From the NCBI GenBank assembly GCA_028285495.1, contig JANQPB010000014.1, positions 1 to 64,000 of the forward strand: DNA of 64,000 nucleotides, given 5' to 3'. Shown in pieces: positions 33,471-41,498 of this stretch. Source of the stretch: Acidimicrobiales bacterium (GTDB lineage Bacteria; Actinomycetota; Acidimicrobiia; Acidimicrobiales; SZUA-35). Within the stretch, counting starts at the first letter, position 1. Every line of letters starts with the position of its first letter. The position numbers and the translations under genes were made by a program. The notes beneath the pieces were generated by a model, which saw only the letters and a list, made by a program, of their open reading frames with translations, was not told the origin of the DNA and did not search any database.

Positions 33471-34004
33471 ATGAACCTGACCTGGTCCCACGCCGTGCTC
33501 AACGTCCGCGACCTCGACTCGATGCTCGACTTCTACACCGGTGTGCTCGGCTTCGAGGTGACCGACCGCGGCCCGATCGCGGACGGCGCCCCCGAGATCG
33601 TGTTCCTCAGCCAGAACCCGGACGAGCACCACCAGCTGGCCATGGTGGCCGTCCGCAAGGACGACGACCGGCCCAACTCGCTCAACCACGTGGCGTTCCG
33701 AACCCCGGACTTCGCCGACGTGAAGACGCTGCACGACGCCCTGCAGGGCATCGACGGCATCCGCGTCGGCCCGATCTCGCACGGCAACACCCTGTCGATC
33801 TACTTCAACGACCCCGAGGGCAACGGGATCGAGGTCTTCTGGGACACGCCGTTCCACGTCAGCCAACCCCATGGCACGCCGTGGGACACCTCGCTCGACG
33901 AGGAGCAGGCCCTCGACTGGGTGAGGGAGACCTTCGGCGCCGACGAGACGTTCGAGCCCCGCGACGGCTACTACGAGCGGCGACGGGCCGCCGCCGGCGG
34001 CTGA
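33471..34004 (+). CDS. VOC-family ring-cleavage dioxygenase-like protein
   Basis: 177 residues; GGAGGAGG precedes ATG 33471. Two beta-alpha-beta-beta-beta modules of the vicinal-oxygen-chelate fold are seen: LTWSHAVLNVRDLDSMLDFY / FEVTDRG and LNHVAFRTPDFADVKTLHDA / SIYFNDPEGNGIEVFWDTPF. The metal triad would be His in WSHAVLNV, His in LNHVAF and Glu in GNGIEVFW, as in type I extradiol dioxygenases such as catechol 2,3-dioxygenase. It is short (a one-domain type). With the MhpA-like hydroxylase it makes a plausible two-step meta-cleavage pair. Confidence 0.85.
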   Translation: MNLTWSHAVLNVRDLDSMLDFYTGVLGFEVTDRGPIADGAPEIVFLSQNPDEHHQLAMVAVRKDDDRPNSLNHVAFRTPDFADVKTLHDALQGIDGIRVGPISHGNTLSIYFNDPEGNGIEVFWDTPFHVSQPHGTPWDTSLDEEQALDWVRETFGADETFEPRDGYYERRRAAAGG

Positions 34005-34092
34005 TCGGGCCCGGCGCCGACGCCGCCATCGCACCTCCGGACCGGCCGGGCGGGTCGACCCCGGCCCGCTGGGTCGACGCGGCCCGACCGGG

Positions 34093-34098
34093 TAGCGT
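34093..34098 (+). promoter_or_regulatory. -10 box TAGCGT, leaderless MFS transcript
   Basis: TAGCGT is followed by 6 bases and the GTG at 34105. No Shine-Dalgarno is present, so the mRNA is probably leaderless. Confidence 0.55.
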
Positions 34099-34104
34099 TG
34101 CCCG

Positions 34105-35418
34105 GTGAACGATCGGCCGGACCCCCGCGACCACGGCGACCACGACGGCGACGGCGCCGAGGTCGACGGCGGCGCGGCCACATCGGCCGGCGGGGGTCGT
34201 CGCCCCCTGTCGGAGCGGGAGTTCGTCGGGCTCCTCGCCGCCATCAGCGCCACGACGGCGCTCGGGATCGACATGGCCCTGCCCGCCTTCGGCGACATCC
34301 GGGCCGGGCTCGGCCTCGCCCCCGACTCGACGAGGGTGGCCCTCACCGTCACCCTGTATTTTCTCGGTCTGGCCAGCGCCCAGGTGATCTACGGGCCGTT
34401 CACCGACCGCTTCGGTCGCAAGCCGGTGCTCTATGCCGGGCTCGCCCTGTACGGGCTCGGCGCGCTCGGCTCGGCCGTTGCCCCGACGTTCGAGGTGCTC
34501 GTCGTCAGCCGGTTCGTGTGGGGGGTCGGGGCCGCCGGCCCCCGGGCGCTGACGCTGGCGATCGGGCGCGACCTCTACGACGGCGACCGCCTGGCCCGCA
34601 TCCTCGCGCTCGTGCAGGCGGTGTTCATGGTCGTACCGGCCCTCGCTCCGCTGCTCGGCGAGGCCGTCCTGGCGGTCGGCACGTGGCGGTGGGTCATGGC
34701 CGCCCCCATCGCCCTCACGCTGGCGCTGGCCCTGTGGCTGACGCGGCTGCCCGAGTCACTGCCGCCGGAGGGGCGCCGCCCGCTCACCTTCCGGCGGACC
34801 GGGGAAACGCTGGGCGCGGTCGTCAGGAGCCGACCGACGATGGGGTCGACGCTGGCCGTGATGTTCGACTTCGGCTCGTTCGCCGCCTTCCTGGGCAGCA
34901 GCCAGCTCCTGTTCGACGACGTCTACGACCGGGGCGACCAGTTCGCCTTCTACTTCGCCGGCATGAGCCTGGTGATGGGAACGTTCGTGTTCGGCGGGAG
35001 CCGGCTGGTCGACCGGATCGGGGCCGACCGGGTCATCGTGTCGCTGCTCCCGGTCACGGTCGGGCTCTCGGCCGTGCTCGCCCTCTGGGCCTGGCAGGCC
35101 GGCGGTCGACCCGGTTTCCTCGGCTGGTTCGCCCTGACGACGGTCATCAACTCGTTCCGCACGCTGCTCAACCCGCTGCTGCAGGCCCAGGCCATGGAGC
35201 CGATGGGCCGGCTGGCCGGCACGGCCGCTGCGGTCATCGGGACGATCACGATGGGCGGTGGGGCGCTGCTGGCCAGCTTCGTCGACCGGGCCATCGATGG
35301 CTCGGTCACGCCGCTGGCCGCCGCCTACGCCGGCTATGGCGCGATCGGGCTGGCGGCCGCGCTCTGGGCCAGGGGTGGGCGGAGCGACCGGACCGCCGAG
35401 CCCGCTACTGCAACGTGA
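34105..35418 (+). CDS. MFS transporter, Bcr/CflA drug-efflux type
   Basis: 437 residues. After a hydrophilic N-terminus of 35 residues come twelve predicted membrane helices. Motif A appears as GPFTDRFGRKPVLYAGLALY between helices 2 and 3; the first helix carries the IDMALPAF motif common in Bcr/CflA exporters. Such proteins expel drugs, dipeptides or aromatic compounds by proton antiport. It lies beside an aromatic-degradation pair and may export or import its substrate, but it has its own promoter. Its end overlaps the convergent gene by 14 bases. Confidence 0.9.
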   Translation: MNDRPDPRDHGDHDGDGAEVDGGAATSAGGGRRPLSEREFVGLLAAISATTALGIDMALPAFGDIRAGLGLAPDSTRVALTVTLYFLGLASAQVIYGPFTDRFGRKPVLYAGLALYGLGALGSAVAPTFEVLVVSRFVWGVGAAGPRALTLAIGRDLYDGDRLARILALVQAVFMVVPALAPLLGEAVLAVGTWRWVMAAPIALTLALALWLTRLPESLPPEGRRPLTFRRTGETLGAVVRSRPTMGSTLAVMFDFGSFAAFLGSSQLLFDDVYDRGDQFAFYFAGMSLVMGTFVFGGSRLVDRIGADRVIVSLLPVTVGLSAVLALWAWQAGGRPGFLGWFALTTVINSFRTLLNPLLQAQAMEPMGRLAGTAAAVIGTITMGGGALLASFVDRAIDGSVTPLAAAYAGYGAIGLAAALWARGGRSDRTAEPATAT

Positions 35419-37519
35419 TGTGGATCCGGCCGCTGACCTCGGTCGACTCGATCCCGAGCAGCAGGCCGCCGAGGTCGCCCGCAGCCACCGGCCAGCACAC
35501 GACACCTTCGATCACGCCGGCCGGGGGCAGGGTGGCGGCGCCGTCGAGCCCACCGCCGAGCTCGGGGCAGATCGCACCGTCCCGGGCGATGAGCTGACCG
35601 TCGGCGGTCACCGCATTGAACCGGAGCTGGGCCATCGGGGCCGACAGCTCCGCGTTCTGGTTGCTGACCCGGACCGAGGCGGCGGCGAGGATCTGCCCCT
35701 GGTCGAGCGCAGCGCTCGACTCGGCCGTTGCGTCGCGGGCGGGGGCCAGCACCTCGACGACCCAGCGCTGCTCGCCGGCGTCGGTCAGGTAGAAGACCTC
35801 GACCCCCGAGGCCCGGGAGTGGGGCTCGGCCAACGAGCCTGGCCCGGTCGCCGTTGCCGCCGAGTCGTCGTCGCCGCCGAGCAGCACGAAGGCCAGGGCC
35901 CCGAGGGCGAACAGGGCCAGTACGCCGAGGGCGACGATGAGCATGATGCGGGAGAAGCCGGACGACGGTGGGTCCTGGAGGCCGGACGACTCGAGGCCGA
36001 TGGAACCGGCTGGCGGCGCGTAGCCGGGGTGGTCCCAGCCACCCTGGGGCAGACCCGTCGACGGGGCGGAGGGCGACGCGAACTGATCGGGCGGCGGTGA
36101 GCCCCAGGAGGCCCCGCCAGGGGGTGGGGCGCCGACGCCCGGTTGATCGCCGTGGTCGGGTGGGGCGACGAGGGTCTCGTCTGGGCGGCCGGCGAACGGG
36201 CCGCCATCGGCCATCGGGCCGGTGCGGGCGCCGATGACGTCGCCGGTGACCGCCGGATCGTCGGACAGGTTGCTCGGAACGTCGGCCAGGGTGTCGAGGT
36301 CGGCGGCCGGCAGCCCGGAGCGGTCGCCGTCGGCCGGTGGGGGCAGCAGGGTCGAGCGATCGCCGTCGCCGGGGACCTCGCCCGGCAGGCCGGTGATGGT
36401 CTCCTCGACCCGGTCGACGACACGGTCGGCGCCGCCGGCGGCCGAGCCGGCGAGGTCGGCCGCCGGGGACGCGCCGTGGATGGGGGCCGGGGGCAGGTCG
36501 CTGGTCGAGGTGTCGAGCCCGGGGGCCGGCGACCCGGCCGGGCCGGGCGGCGGGGCGTCGAACAGCGACGGACGTTCGTCGCCCGGGGGCGGCGGGTCGA
36601 ACGATGGCGGGGGCAGGGCGTCGAGGTCGATGCGCGACCGCTGGCCCAGGTCGGGCAGGTCACCGGGGACGTACTGGGTGGCATCGGCGTCGAGCAGCTG
36701 GTCGTCGACGTCGGCTGCCGGACCGCCGATTGACGGTCCGCCGGCATCGCCGAGGCGGGCGACCGCGTCGGACAGGCCGTTGGCCACCGAATCGACGCTG
36801 CGGTCGACGTCGAGCCCGTCGACGCCGTCCCTGGCTGCGCCGACCAGGCCGTCGACGGCGTCGGACGTGGTGCCGGCGACGTCGGCCGCCCCGGAGGGCG
36901 CTCCGCCGAGGGCGTCGGCCGCCCGGCCACCCGGATCCAGGGCATCGGCCGCCGTGCCGGTGATCCCGGCGATGTCGGACGCCGGCGTCGACCCGTCGTC
37001 GGGCCGCACGGCCAGCGTCTCGGCCAGGGCGGCGCTGACCTCGTCGACCTCCTCGACATCGCCGGCGGCCTCACCGGTACCGACGAGGGCGTCGCCGGCG
37101 GCGGAATGGCCAAGCTCGGCGGCGTCGACCCGGTCGAAACCGGACTCCTCGTCGAACCCGCCGGTGCGGGCCGAGGCCATCGCCTCGGCCGCCTCGACGG
37201 CGTTCAGCGCCTCGACGACCTCGGCGGCCCGGGCCGCAGAGGCTCCGATGGCGGCCGTCGCCTCGGCGGCGGTGGCCCCGGCGGCGTCGGTGGCAGCCCC
37301 TCCGACCGGGGCGAGGTCATCGCCGGAGGCCGTGCCCCCCTGGCCCTGGTCGTCCCCGTCGTGGGCCGACGGGGACGGCTCCGACTCGGCCTCGGCCCCG
37401 ACCGGGCCGGGCCCGTAGCCCTCCGGCCACCACTTCCCGTCGCTCGCTTCGTACCAGCCGTCAGGCGGGGGCCACTGGTAGAGCTTGTCGTCCCATGCGG
37501 TGTAGCTCGTCTCGGTCAC
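35405..37519 (-). CDS. Single-pass membrane protein with acidic repetitive cytoplasmic region
   Basis: 704 residues from GTG 37519. The N-terminus WPPPDGWYEASDGKWWPEGY is a Trp/Pro/Gly motif of the DUF2510 kind. Residues about 40-520 are low-complexity, rich in Ala, Asp, Gly, Pro and Ser, and probably disordered. One membrane helix (IMLIVALGVLALFALGALAF, about residues 527-546) follows, then an exported C-terminal domain of about 150 residues (GVEVFYLTDAGEQRWVVEVL, RVSNQNAELSAPMAQLRFNA) resembling DUF4352-type beta domains. Function unknown; such actinobacterial proteins often sit at the cell envelope. Confidence 0.75.
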   Translation of the reverse strand: MTETSYTAWDDKLYQWPPPDGWYEASDGKWWPEGYGPGPVGAEAESEPSPSAHDGDDQGQGGTASGDDLAPVGGAATDAAGATAAEATAAIGASAARAAEVVEALNAVEAAEAMASARTGGFDEESGFDRVDAAELGHSAAGDALVGTGEAAGDVEEVDEVSAALAETLAVRPDDGSTPASDIAGITGTAADALDPGGRAADALGGAPSGAADVAGTTSDAVDGLVGAARDGVDGLDVDRSVDSVANGLSDAVARLGDAGGPSIGGPAADVDDQLLDADATQYVPGDLPDLGQRSRIDLDALPPPSFDPPPPGDERPSLFDAPPPGPAGSPAPGLDTSTSDLPPAPIHGASPAADLAGSAAGGADRVVDRVEETITGLPGEVPGDGDRSTLLPPPADGDRSGLPAADLDTLADVPSNLSDDPAVTGDVIGARTGPMADGGPFAGRPDETLVAPPDHGDQPGVGAPPPGGASWGSPPPDQFASPSAPSTGLPQGGWDHPGYAPPAGSIGLESSGLQDPPSSGFSRIMLIVALGVLALFALGALAFVLLGGDDDSAATATGPGSLAEPHSRASGVEVFYLTDAGEQRWVVEVLAPARDATAESSAALDQGQILAAASVRVSNQNAELSAPMAQLRFNAVTADGQLIARDGAICPELGGGLDGAATLPPAGVIEGVVCWPVAAGDLGGLLLGIESTEVSGRIHITLQ

Positions 37520-37617
37520 TGTGTTCCTACCGTTGTTCGCCGGGTCCGCCCGTGTGGTTCGGCCCGGTCACTCCCTCCCGGTCTTCACCCGAATGACGCC
37601 GCCCCGCCACAAGACGT

Positions 37618-38646
37618 TCAACCTGGCTCCCGATCGCGGGTTCGCACTACCTCAAAACATGCTACGGCCGTCGCCGCAGCAACGTTCAAACTGTTCAATT
37701 CCCCCGCTAGTGGGATCGAGGCCAGAACCTCCACCCGCTCCCGGACCAGGCGGGAGAGGCCGACCCCCTCGGCCCCCAGCACGAGGGCGATCGGGCCGGT
37801 CGGGCCGGCCCCCAGCTCGAAGATCGACTGCGTGCCGCCGCTGTCGAGGCCGACCGTGACGAACCCACGGTCGCTCAGGGTGGCGATGGCGCTCGGGATC
37901 CCGGCCACCAGGGCGAGGGGGACGTGCTCGACCGCACCGGCCGCCGTCTTCGTCACCGTCGGCGTGACGTGGACCGAGCGGTGGCGGCCGAGGACGACGC
38001 CGGTGACCCCGGCGCACTCGGCGGTGCGGAGGATGGCCCCGAGGTTGCCGGGATCGGTGATGCCATCGAGCACCAGCAGGAACGCCGCCGGGTCGGCGGT
38101 CAGGTCGTCGAAGTCGACGGGATCGAGGGCAGCGGCTCGGGCGATCACGCCCTGGTGGGACTCGGTGAGGGCTTCGGCGGCCAAGTGGCGGCGCGAGACT
38201 CGGCGGACGCCGACCCCGAGCTCCTGGCTCAGCTCCTCGATGTCACCGAGGACGTCGGCCCCGGCCAGGTCGTCGATCATGAGGACCTCGTCGACCCGAC
38301 GCTTCCCGGCCAGCAGGAGCTCCCGCACGGCCTGGCGACCCTCGACCTGGTCGCCGCCGAGGCCACGGGCCGACCGGCGGGAGCGGCGAGCCCGGCCCCG
38401 CTGGCGGCCCGGTTCGCCGTCGCTGCGGCGCTCGTCGTTGCCCGGACCCTGCCCTCGACCCTGGCCCTTGCGCTGGCCTGGCCCCTGGCCCGATGCCGAG
38501 CCCTGGCCGGCGCCGCCACGGCGGCCGGAGAAGCCGCCCCGACCCCGGTCGGCACCCGAGCGGGAGGAGGCCGAGCCACCCCGGCCCGGGCCGCCGCGGC
38601 GGCCGGAGCCGCCCGACCGGCCCTGCCGACCCTTGCCCGCAGCCAT
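37618..38646 (-). CDS. rlmB: 23S rRNA 2'-O-ribose methyltransferase (RlmB/TrmH family)
   Basis: 342 residues from ATG 38646, overlapping the ispF stop. The C-terminal 240 residues have an N-terminal RNA-binding part (GRQAVRELLLAGKRRVDEVL) and the SPOUT knot motifs: VLDGITDPGNLGAILRTAEC (motif 1), LVLGAEGVGLSRLVRE (motif 2) and IPLAGELNSLNVAAATAVAC (motif 3). RlmB methylates G2251 of 23S rRNA in E. coli. The first 100 residues are an Arg-Gly-Ser-Gln-rich disordered extension that could bind RNA; short basic extensions are usual in actinobacterial homologues, but this one is long. It is the last gene of the ispD-ispF-rlmB operon. Confidence 0.85.
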   Translation of the reverse strand: MAAGKGRQGRSGGSGRRGGPGRGGSASSRSGADRGRGGFSGRRGGAGQGSASGQGPGQRKGQGRGQGPGNDERRSDGEPGRQRGRARRSRRSARGLGGDQVEGRQAVRELLLAGKRRVDEVLMIDDLAGADVLGDIEELSQELGVGVRRVSRRHLAAEALTESHQGVIARAAALDPVDFDDLTADPAAFLLVLDGITDPGNLGAILRTAECAGVTGVVLGRHRSVHVTPTVTKTAAGAVEHVPLALVAGIPSAIATLSDRGFVTVGLDSGGTQSIFELGAGPTGPIALVLGAEGVGLSRLVRERVEVLASIPLAGELNSLNVAAATAVACFEVVRTRDREPG

Positions 38647-39209
38647 CAGCCCGGCTCCGAACCGGCCGAGGTCGACGTCGACGACCCCGGCGCCCCGTCG
38701 GTGGCGGGCCGGGGAGCGGCGGTGAGGAGGGCGACGGCCCAGCAGTGGGGACCCACGCCCAGCGATGGCATCCCCTCGGTCCGCTTCCCCTTGATCGTCA
38801 CCGGGGCGCCGACGACCCGGCTCAGGTTGCGCTCCATGTCCTCGCGGATCGGGGCGATCTTGGGGCGATCGAGCACCACCGTGCAGTCGACGTTGATCGG
38901 GACCCAGCCGGCGTCGGCCACCACCGAGACGGCGTGGGCGAGCAGGGCCAGGCTGTCGGCACCGGCGTTGGCCGGGTCGGTGTCGGGGAACAGCTGGCCG
39001 ATGTCGCCGGCGCCGACCCCGCCGAGCAGGGCGTCGGTGCAGGCGTGGGCGATGACGTCGGCGTCGCTGTGGCCGACGAGGCCGGCGTGGTCCGGCACGG
39101 TCACGCCGCCGAGCACGAGTGGGCGGGCGGGATCGTCGCTCCAGGGGTGGACGTCGAAGCCCTGGCCGATGCGGAGGGCGGGGAGGTCGACGGATCGACC
39201 GTCGGTCAC
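38646..39209 (-). CDS. ispF: 2-C-methyl-D-erythritol 2,4-cyclodiphosphate synthase
   Basis: 187 residues. It contains all IspF landmarks: GQGFDVHPW (metal Asp and His), VGHSDADVIAHACTDALLGG (third metal ligand) and GDIGQLFPDTDP, then VDCTVVLDRPKIAPI and IKGKRTEGMPSLG. It catalyses the fifth step of the MEP isoprenoid pathway, closing the cyclic diphosphate with loss of CMP. ATG 39209 overlaps the ispD stop. The C-terminal tail after about 165 (PGSSTSTSAGSEPG) is not conserved. It is coupled to ispD upstream and rlmB downstream. Confidence 0.95.
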   Translation of the reverse strand: MTDGRSVDLPALRIGQGFDVHPWSDDPARPLVLGGVTVPDHAGLVGHSDADVIAHACTDALLGGVGAGDIGQLFPDTDPANAGADSLALLAHAVSVVADAGWVPINVDCTVVLDRPKIAPIREDMERNLSRVVGAPVTIKGKRTEGMPSLGVGPHCWAVALLTAAPRPATDGAPGSSTSTSAGSEPG

Positions 39210-39868
39210 CGGCCGGCCGCTTCGTCGATGGCCGCCAGCTCGTCCGGTGCGAGGTCGAGCAGGACCTCGGCAACGGCCAGGTCGTGGGGGAAGGTCAGCT
39301 TGAGGTTGGCCATCGAGCCGGGGACGTGGTCGACCGCAACCCCGACCGCCTCGACGACCGAGGCATCGTCGGTCCCCTCGATGTGGAGGTCGTGGGCCGC
39401 CAGGAGGCCGGACAGCTCGAAGCCCTGGGGGGTCTGGACCCCGACGAGGCCGGACCGGTCGACCGTGCCCCCGTCGACCGAGCGCAGCGTGTCGGTGATG
39501 GGGACGACGGGGACGACCGCGGCCGAACCGGCGACCAGGGCATCGACGACCCGGCCGACCAGCTCATCGGACACGAGCGGCCTGGCGGCGTCGTGGATCA
39601 GCACGTGGGTCGCGGTCGGGGGGAGGGCGGCCAGGCCGTTGCGGACGGACTCGGAGCGGCTGGAACCGCCGGCGATCACGGTGTTGACCGACATGGCCTC
39701 GGCCGAGCCGAGCTCGGCCGCCCCGACGACGACCAACCCGTCGACCCGCTTGCGCAGGCCCTCGATCGACCGGTCGACGACGCGGCTTCCGGCCAGGTCC
39801 GCCAACTGCTTCGGCCCCCCGAAGCGGGTCCCGGTGCCACCGGCCACCACGACACCCCAGATCTCCAT
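39206..39868 (-). CDS. ispD: 2-C-methyl-D-erythritol 4-phosphate cytidylyltransferase
   Basis: 220 residues from ATG 39868. The N-terminal nucleotide-binding loop reads VVVAGGTGTRFGGPKQLADL; later come VLIHDAARPLVSDELVGRVV and VQTPQGFELSGLLAAH, all typical of IspD. It transfers CMP to MEP in the third step of the pathway. The ATG is set by a -10 box TATCGT ending 7 bases upstream, indicating a leaderless mRNA. The gene is divergent from the Crp/Fnr gene, and the two promoters share a 103-base region. It leads the ispD-ispF-rlmB operon. Confidence 0.95.
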   Translation of the reverse strand: MEIWGVVVAGGTGTRFGGPKQLADLAGSRVVDRSIEGLRKRVDGLVVVGAAELGSAEAMSVNTVIAGGSSRSESVRNGLAALPPTATHVLIHDAARPLVSDELVGRVVDALVAGSAAVVPVVPITDTLRSVDGGTVDRSGLVGVQTPQGFELSGLLAAHDLHIEGTDDASVVEAVGVAVDHVPGSMANLKLTFPHDLAVAEVLLDLAPDELAAIDEAAGR

Positions 39869-39875
39869 GCAGTGG

Positions 39876-39881
39876 ACGATA
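39876..39881 (-). promoter_or_regulatory. -10 box TATCGT, leaderless ispD transcript
   Basis: On the minus strand TATCGT lies 7 bases before the ATG of ispD. Confidence 0.5.
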
Positions 39882-39958
39882 TCGGCCCGAGATGACGACC
39901 GGCGGGGCCGGACCGGGCCCGGTCCCGGCGGTATGGCCGCAGTGGGCCAGCGATCGTC

Positions 39959-39964
39959 TAGCGT
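39959..39964 (+). promoter_or_regulatory. -10 box TAGCGT, leaderless Crp/Fnr transcript
   Basis: TAGCGT is followed by 7 bases and the ATG at 39972, facing away from the ispD promoter. Confidence 0.55.
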
Positions 39965-39971
39965 GGCCCCC

Positions 39972-40634
39972 ATGGCAGTCGGCATCGAACACCTGCGCGA
40001 CGTGGTGCTCTTCCGCGATCTCGACGACGGCGCCCTCGACGACCTGGCCGGGCTGAGCGAGCTCCGCCAGCTCCAACGGGGCGACGTCCTGTTCACCGAG
40101 AACGACGAGCCGGACGAACTGTTCGTGGTCGTGTCCGGGCGGCTGGCGATGGTCAACCGCTCGATCGACGGGCGCGAGTCGGTGGTGGCGCTGATGGAGC
40201 AGGGCGACCTGTTCGGCGAGATGCCGCTGTTCGACGGCGAGCCCCGGTCGACCGACGGGCGGGCCCTGGAGATCTCCGAGGTCGTCGCCGTCCCCTACGA
40301 GCCGGTCCGCAGCCTCTACAACGCCAGGCCGGCCCTGCTGTGGCGGGCGGTCGAGCTGCTGGCCACCCGGCTGCGGGTGGTCGACGGGGTGCTGGCCGAC
40401 TCGGTCTTCCTCGACGTGACCGGTCGAACGGCCAAGCGGCTGCTCGAGATCGCCGGCGAGGCCGACGAGTTCTCCCTGCCGGTGACGCAGGAGGAGTTGG
40501 CCGGCATGGTCGGCGCCAGCCGCGAGCGGGTCAACAAGGCGATCGCCTCGTTCATCAAGCTCGGCTGGATCGAGCAGCGCGACCGCCGCTACCACATCCT
40601 CAAGCGCCACGAGCTGGAGCTGCGCTCCCGCTGA
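39972..40634 (+). CDS. Crp/Fnr-family transcriptional regulator
   Basis: 220 residues. A cyclic-nucleotide-binding domain covers about 5-120 (VLFTENDEPDELFVVVSGRL, then ALMEQGDLFGEMPLFDGEPR); the phosphate-binding cassette GEMPLFDGEPRSTDGRA matches the cAMP-binding consensus GELALIYGTPRAATV only loosely. The HTH_Crp domain is at about 150-215 (LPVTQEELAGMVGASRERVN, KAIASFIKLGWIEQRDRRYH). No Cys cluster for an iron-sulfur centre is present, so it is Crp-like rather than Fnr-like. Related GlxR/Crp proteins are global regulators in actinobacteria; the target is not evident here. Confidence 0.9.
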   Translation: MAVGIEHLRDVVLFRDLDDGALDDLAGLSELRQLQRGDVLFTENDEPDELFVVVSGRLAMVNRSIDGRESVVALMEQGDLFGEMPLFDGEPRSTDGRALEISEVVAVPYEPVRSLYNARPALLWRAVELLATRLRVVDGVLADSVFLDVTGRTAKRLLEIAGEADEFSLPVTQEELAGMVGASRERVNKAIASFIKLGWIEQRDRRYHILKRHELELRSR

Positions 40635-40701
40635 TCGACGATCACCGGCTCCGGGCCGGTGTCACGTCGGAGGGCCGCTCAGGTGCCTGCGGCGGAGCCG
40701 C

Positions 40702-41361
40702 TCAGGTGACCAGGTGGCGGTGGAAGCGGGACCAGGCGTCGGCGGCATCGGCCGAGCGGTGCGACGCCCTGGTCGGGTCGTGCACGAAGGCGTGCTCGGC
40801 CCCCTCGTAGCGAACGACCTCAACGCCCCTGGCCTCGAGCTCGTCGACGTCGTCGGCCGGCGTGTACGGGTCGAGGGTGCCGATGATGGCGAGGATGGCG
40901 CCGGGGTCGGCGGCGTGCTCGATCAGGCGGAGCGGTTCCCGCTGGCCAGGACCCCGCCACTTCTCGGGGATCCGGATCATGCCGTAGAAGCTGACGATCC
41001 TGTCGAATCGGTGGGAGGCCGACGCCTTGAAGGCGTACATGCCACCCATGCAGAAGCCGACGATGGCAACGGGCTCGACCTCGAGCCGGTTGGCGGCGTC
41101 GACCAGGTCGCCGACGATCTCGTCGTCGTCGAGGCTCGGGACCACCTGGTGGCGCTCGTCGGTGGTGGCGGTCGAGAAGGTGCGACCGCGGAACGGGTCG
41201 ACCACGACGACGTTCCACGCCTGCGACGAGGCGAGCCCGCTGGCCATGTCGTCGAACAGCTTGCGCCGGCCCATCAGGTCGGGGGCGATCACCAGACCAC
41301 GCTTGGCGCCGACCACCGGGTACAGATCGGCCGGCGTTCCCGACGAAAGCTCAATCTCCAC
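40702..41361 (-). CDS. Dienelactone hydrolase-family protein
   Basis: 219 residues from GTG 41361 (VEIELSSGTPADLYPV), with GAGGTG upstream; a longer form would add 27 unrelated residues. The nucleophile elbow is VGFCMGGMYAF, with Cys as nucleophile as in dienelactone hydrolases, and the catalytic pair is Asp in GTLDPYTPADD and His in GAEHAFVHDP. These enzymes open lactones in aromatic catabolism, but many family members have other ester substrates. It stands alone between the Crp gene and disA. Confidence 0.85.
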   Translation of the reverse strand: MEIELSSGTPADLYPVVGAKRGLVIAPDLMGRRKLFDDMASGLASSQAWNVVVVDPFRGRTFSTATTDERHQVVPSLDDDEIVGDLVDAANRLEVEPVAIVGFCMGGMYAFKASASHRFDRIVSFYGMIRIPEKWRGPGQREPLRLIEHAADPGAILAIIGTLDPYTPADDVDELEARGVEVVRYEGAEHAFVHDPTRASHRSADAADAWSRFHRHLVT

Positions 41362-41397
41362 GGGGCACCTCGCGACTCCAGTGTCGTCCTCGTGCCG

Positions 41398-41403
41398 AGC
41401 GTA
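41398..41403 (-). promoter_or_regulatory. Candidate -10 box TACGCT for the hydrolase gene
   Basis: On the minus strand TACGCT lies 36 bases before GTG 41361, leaving a leader of about 30 bases with a GAGGTG ribosome-binding site. Confidence 0.4.
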
Positions 41404-41498
41404 TCGACCGGTGTCGCACCTTTGGGTTCCAGCGACGTGCACGACGGTCCGGGCGGGTCGGAGTGGTGTGGCTCGGCTTCGGCGTTGCCGACCGGTGT

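Noticed and set aside
37520..37617. A tRNA gene in the gap upstream of the 704-residue gene, because of a GTTCG-type stretch
   Set aside because: No cloverleaf arms could be drawn and no acceptor stem closes.
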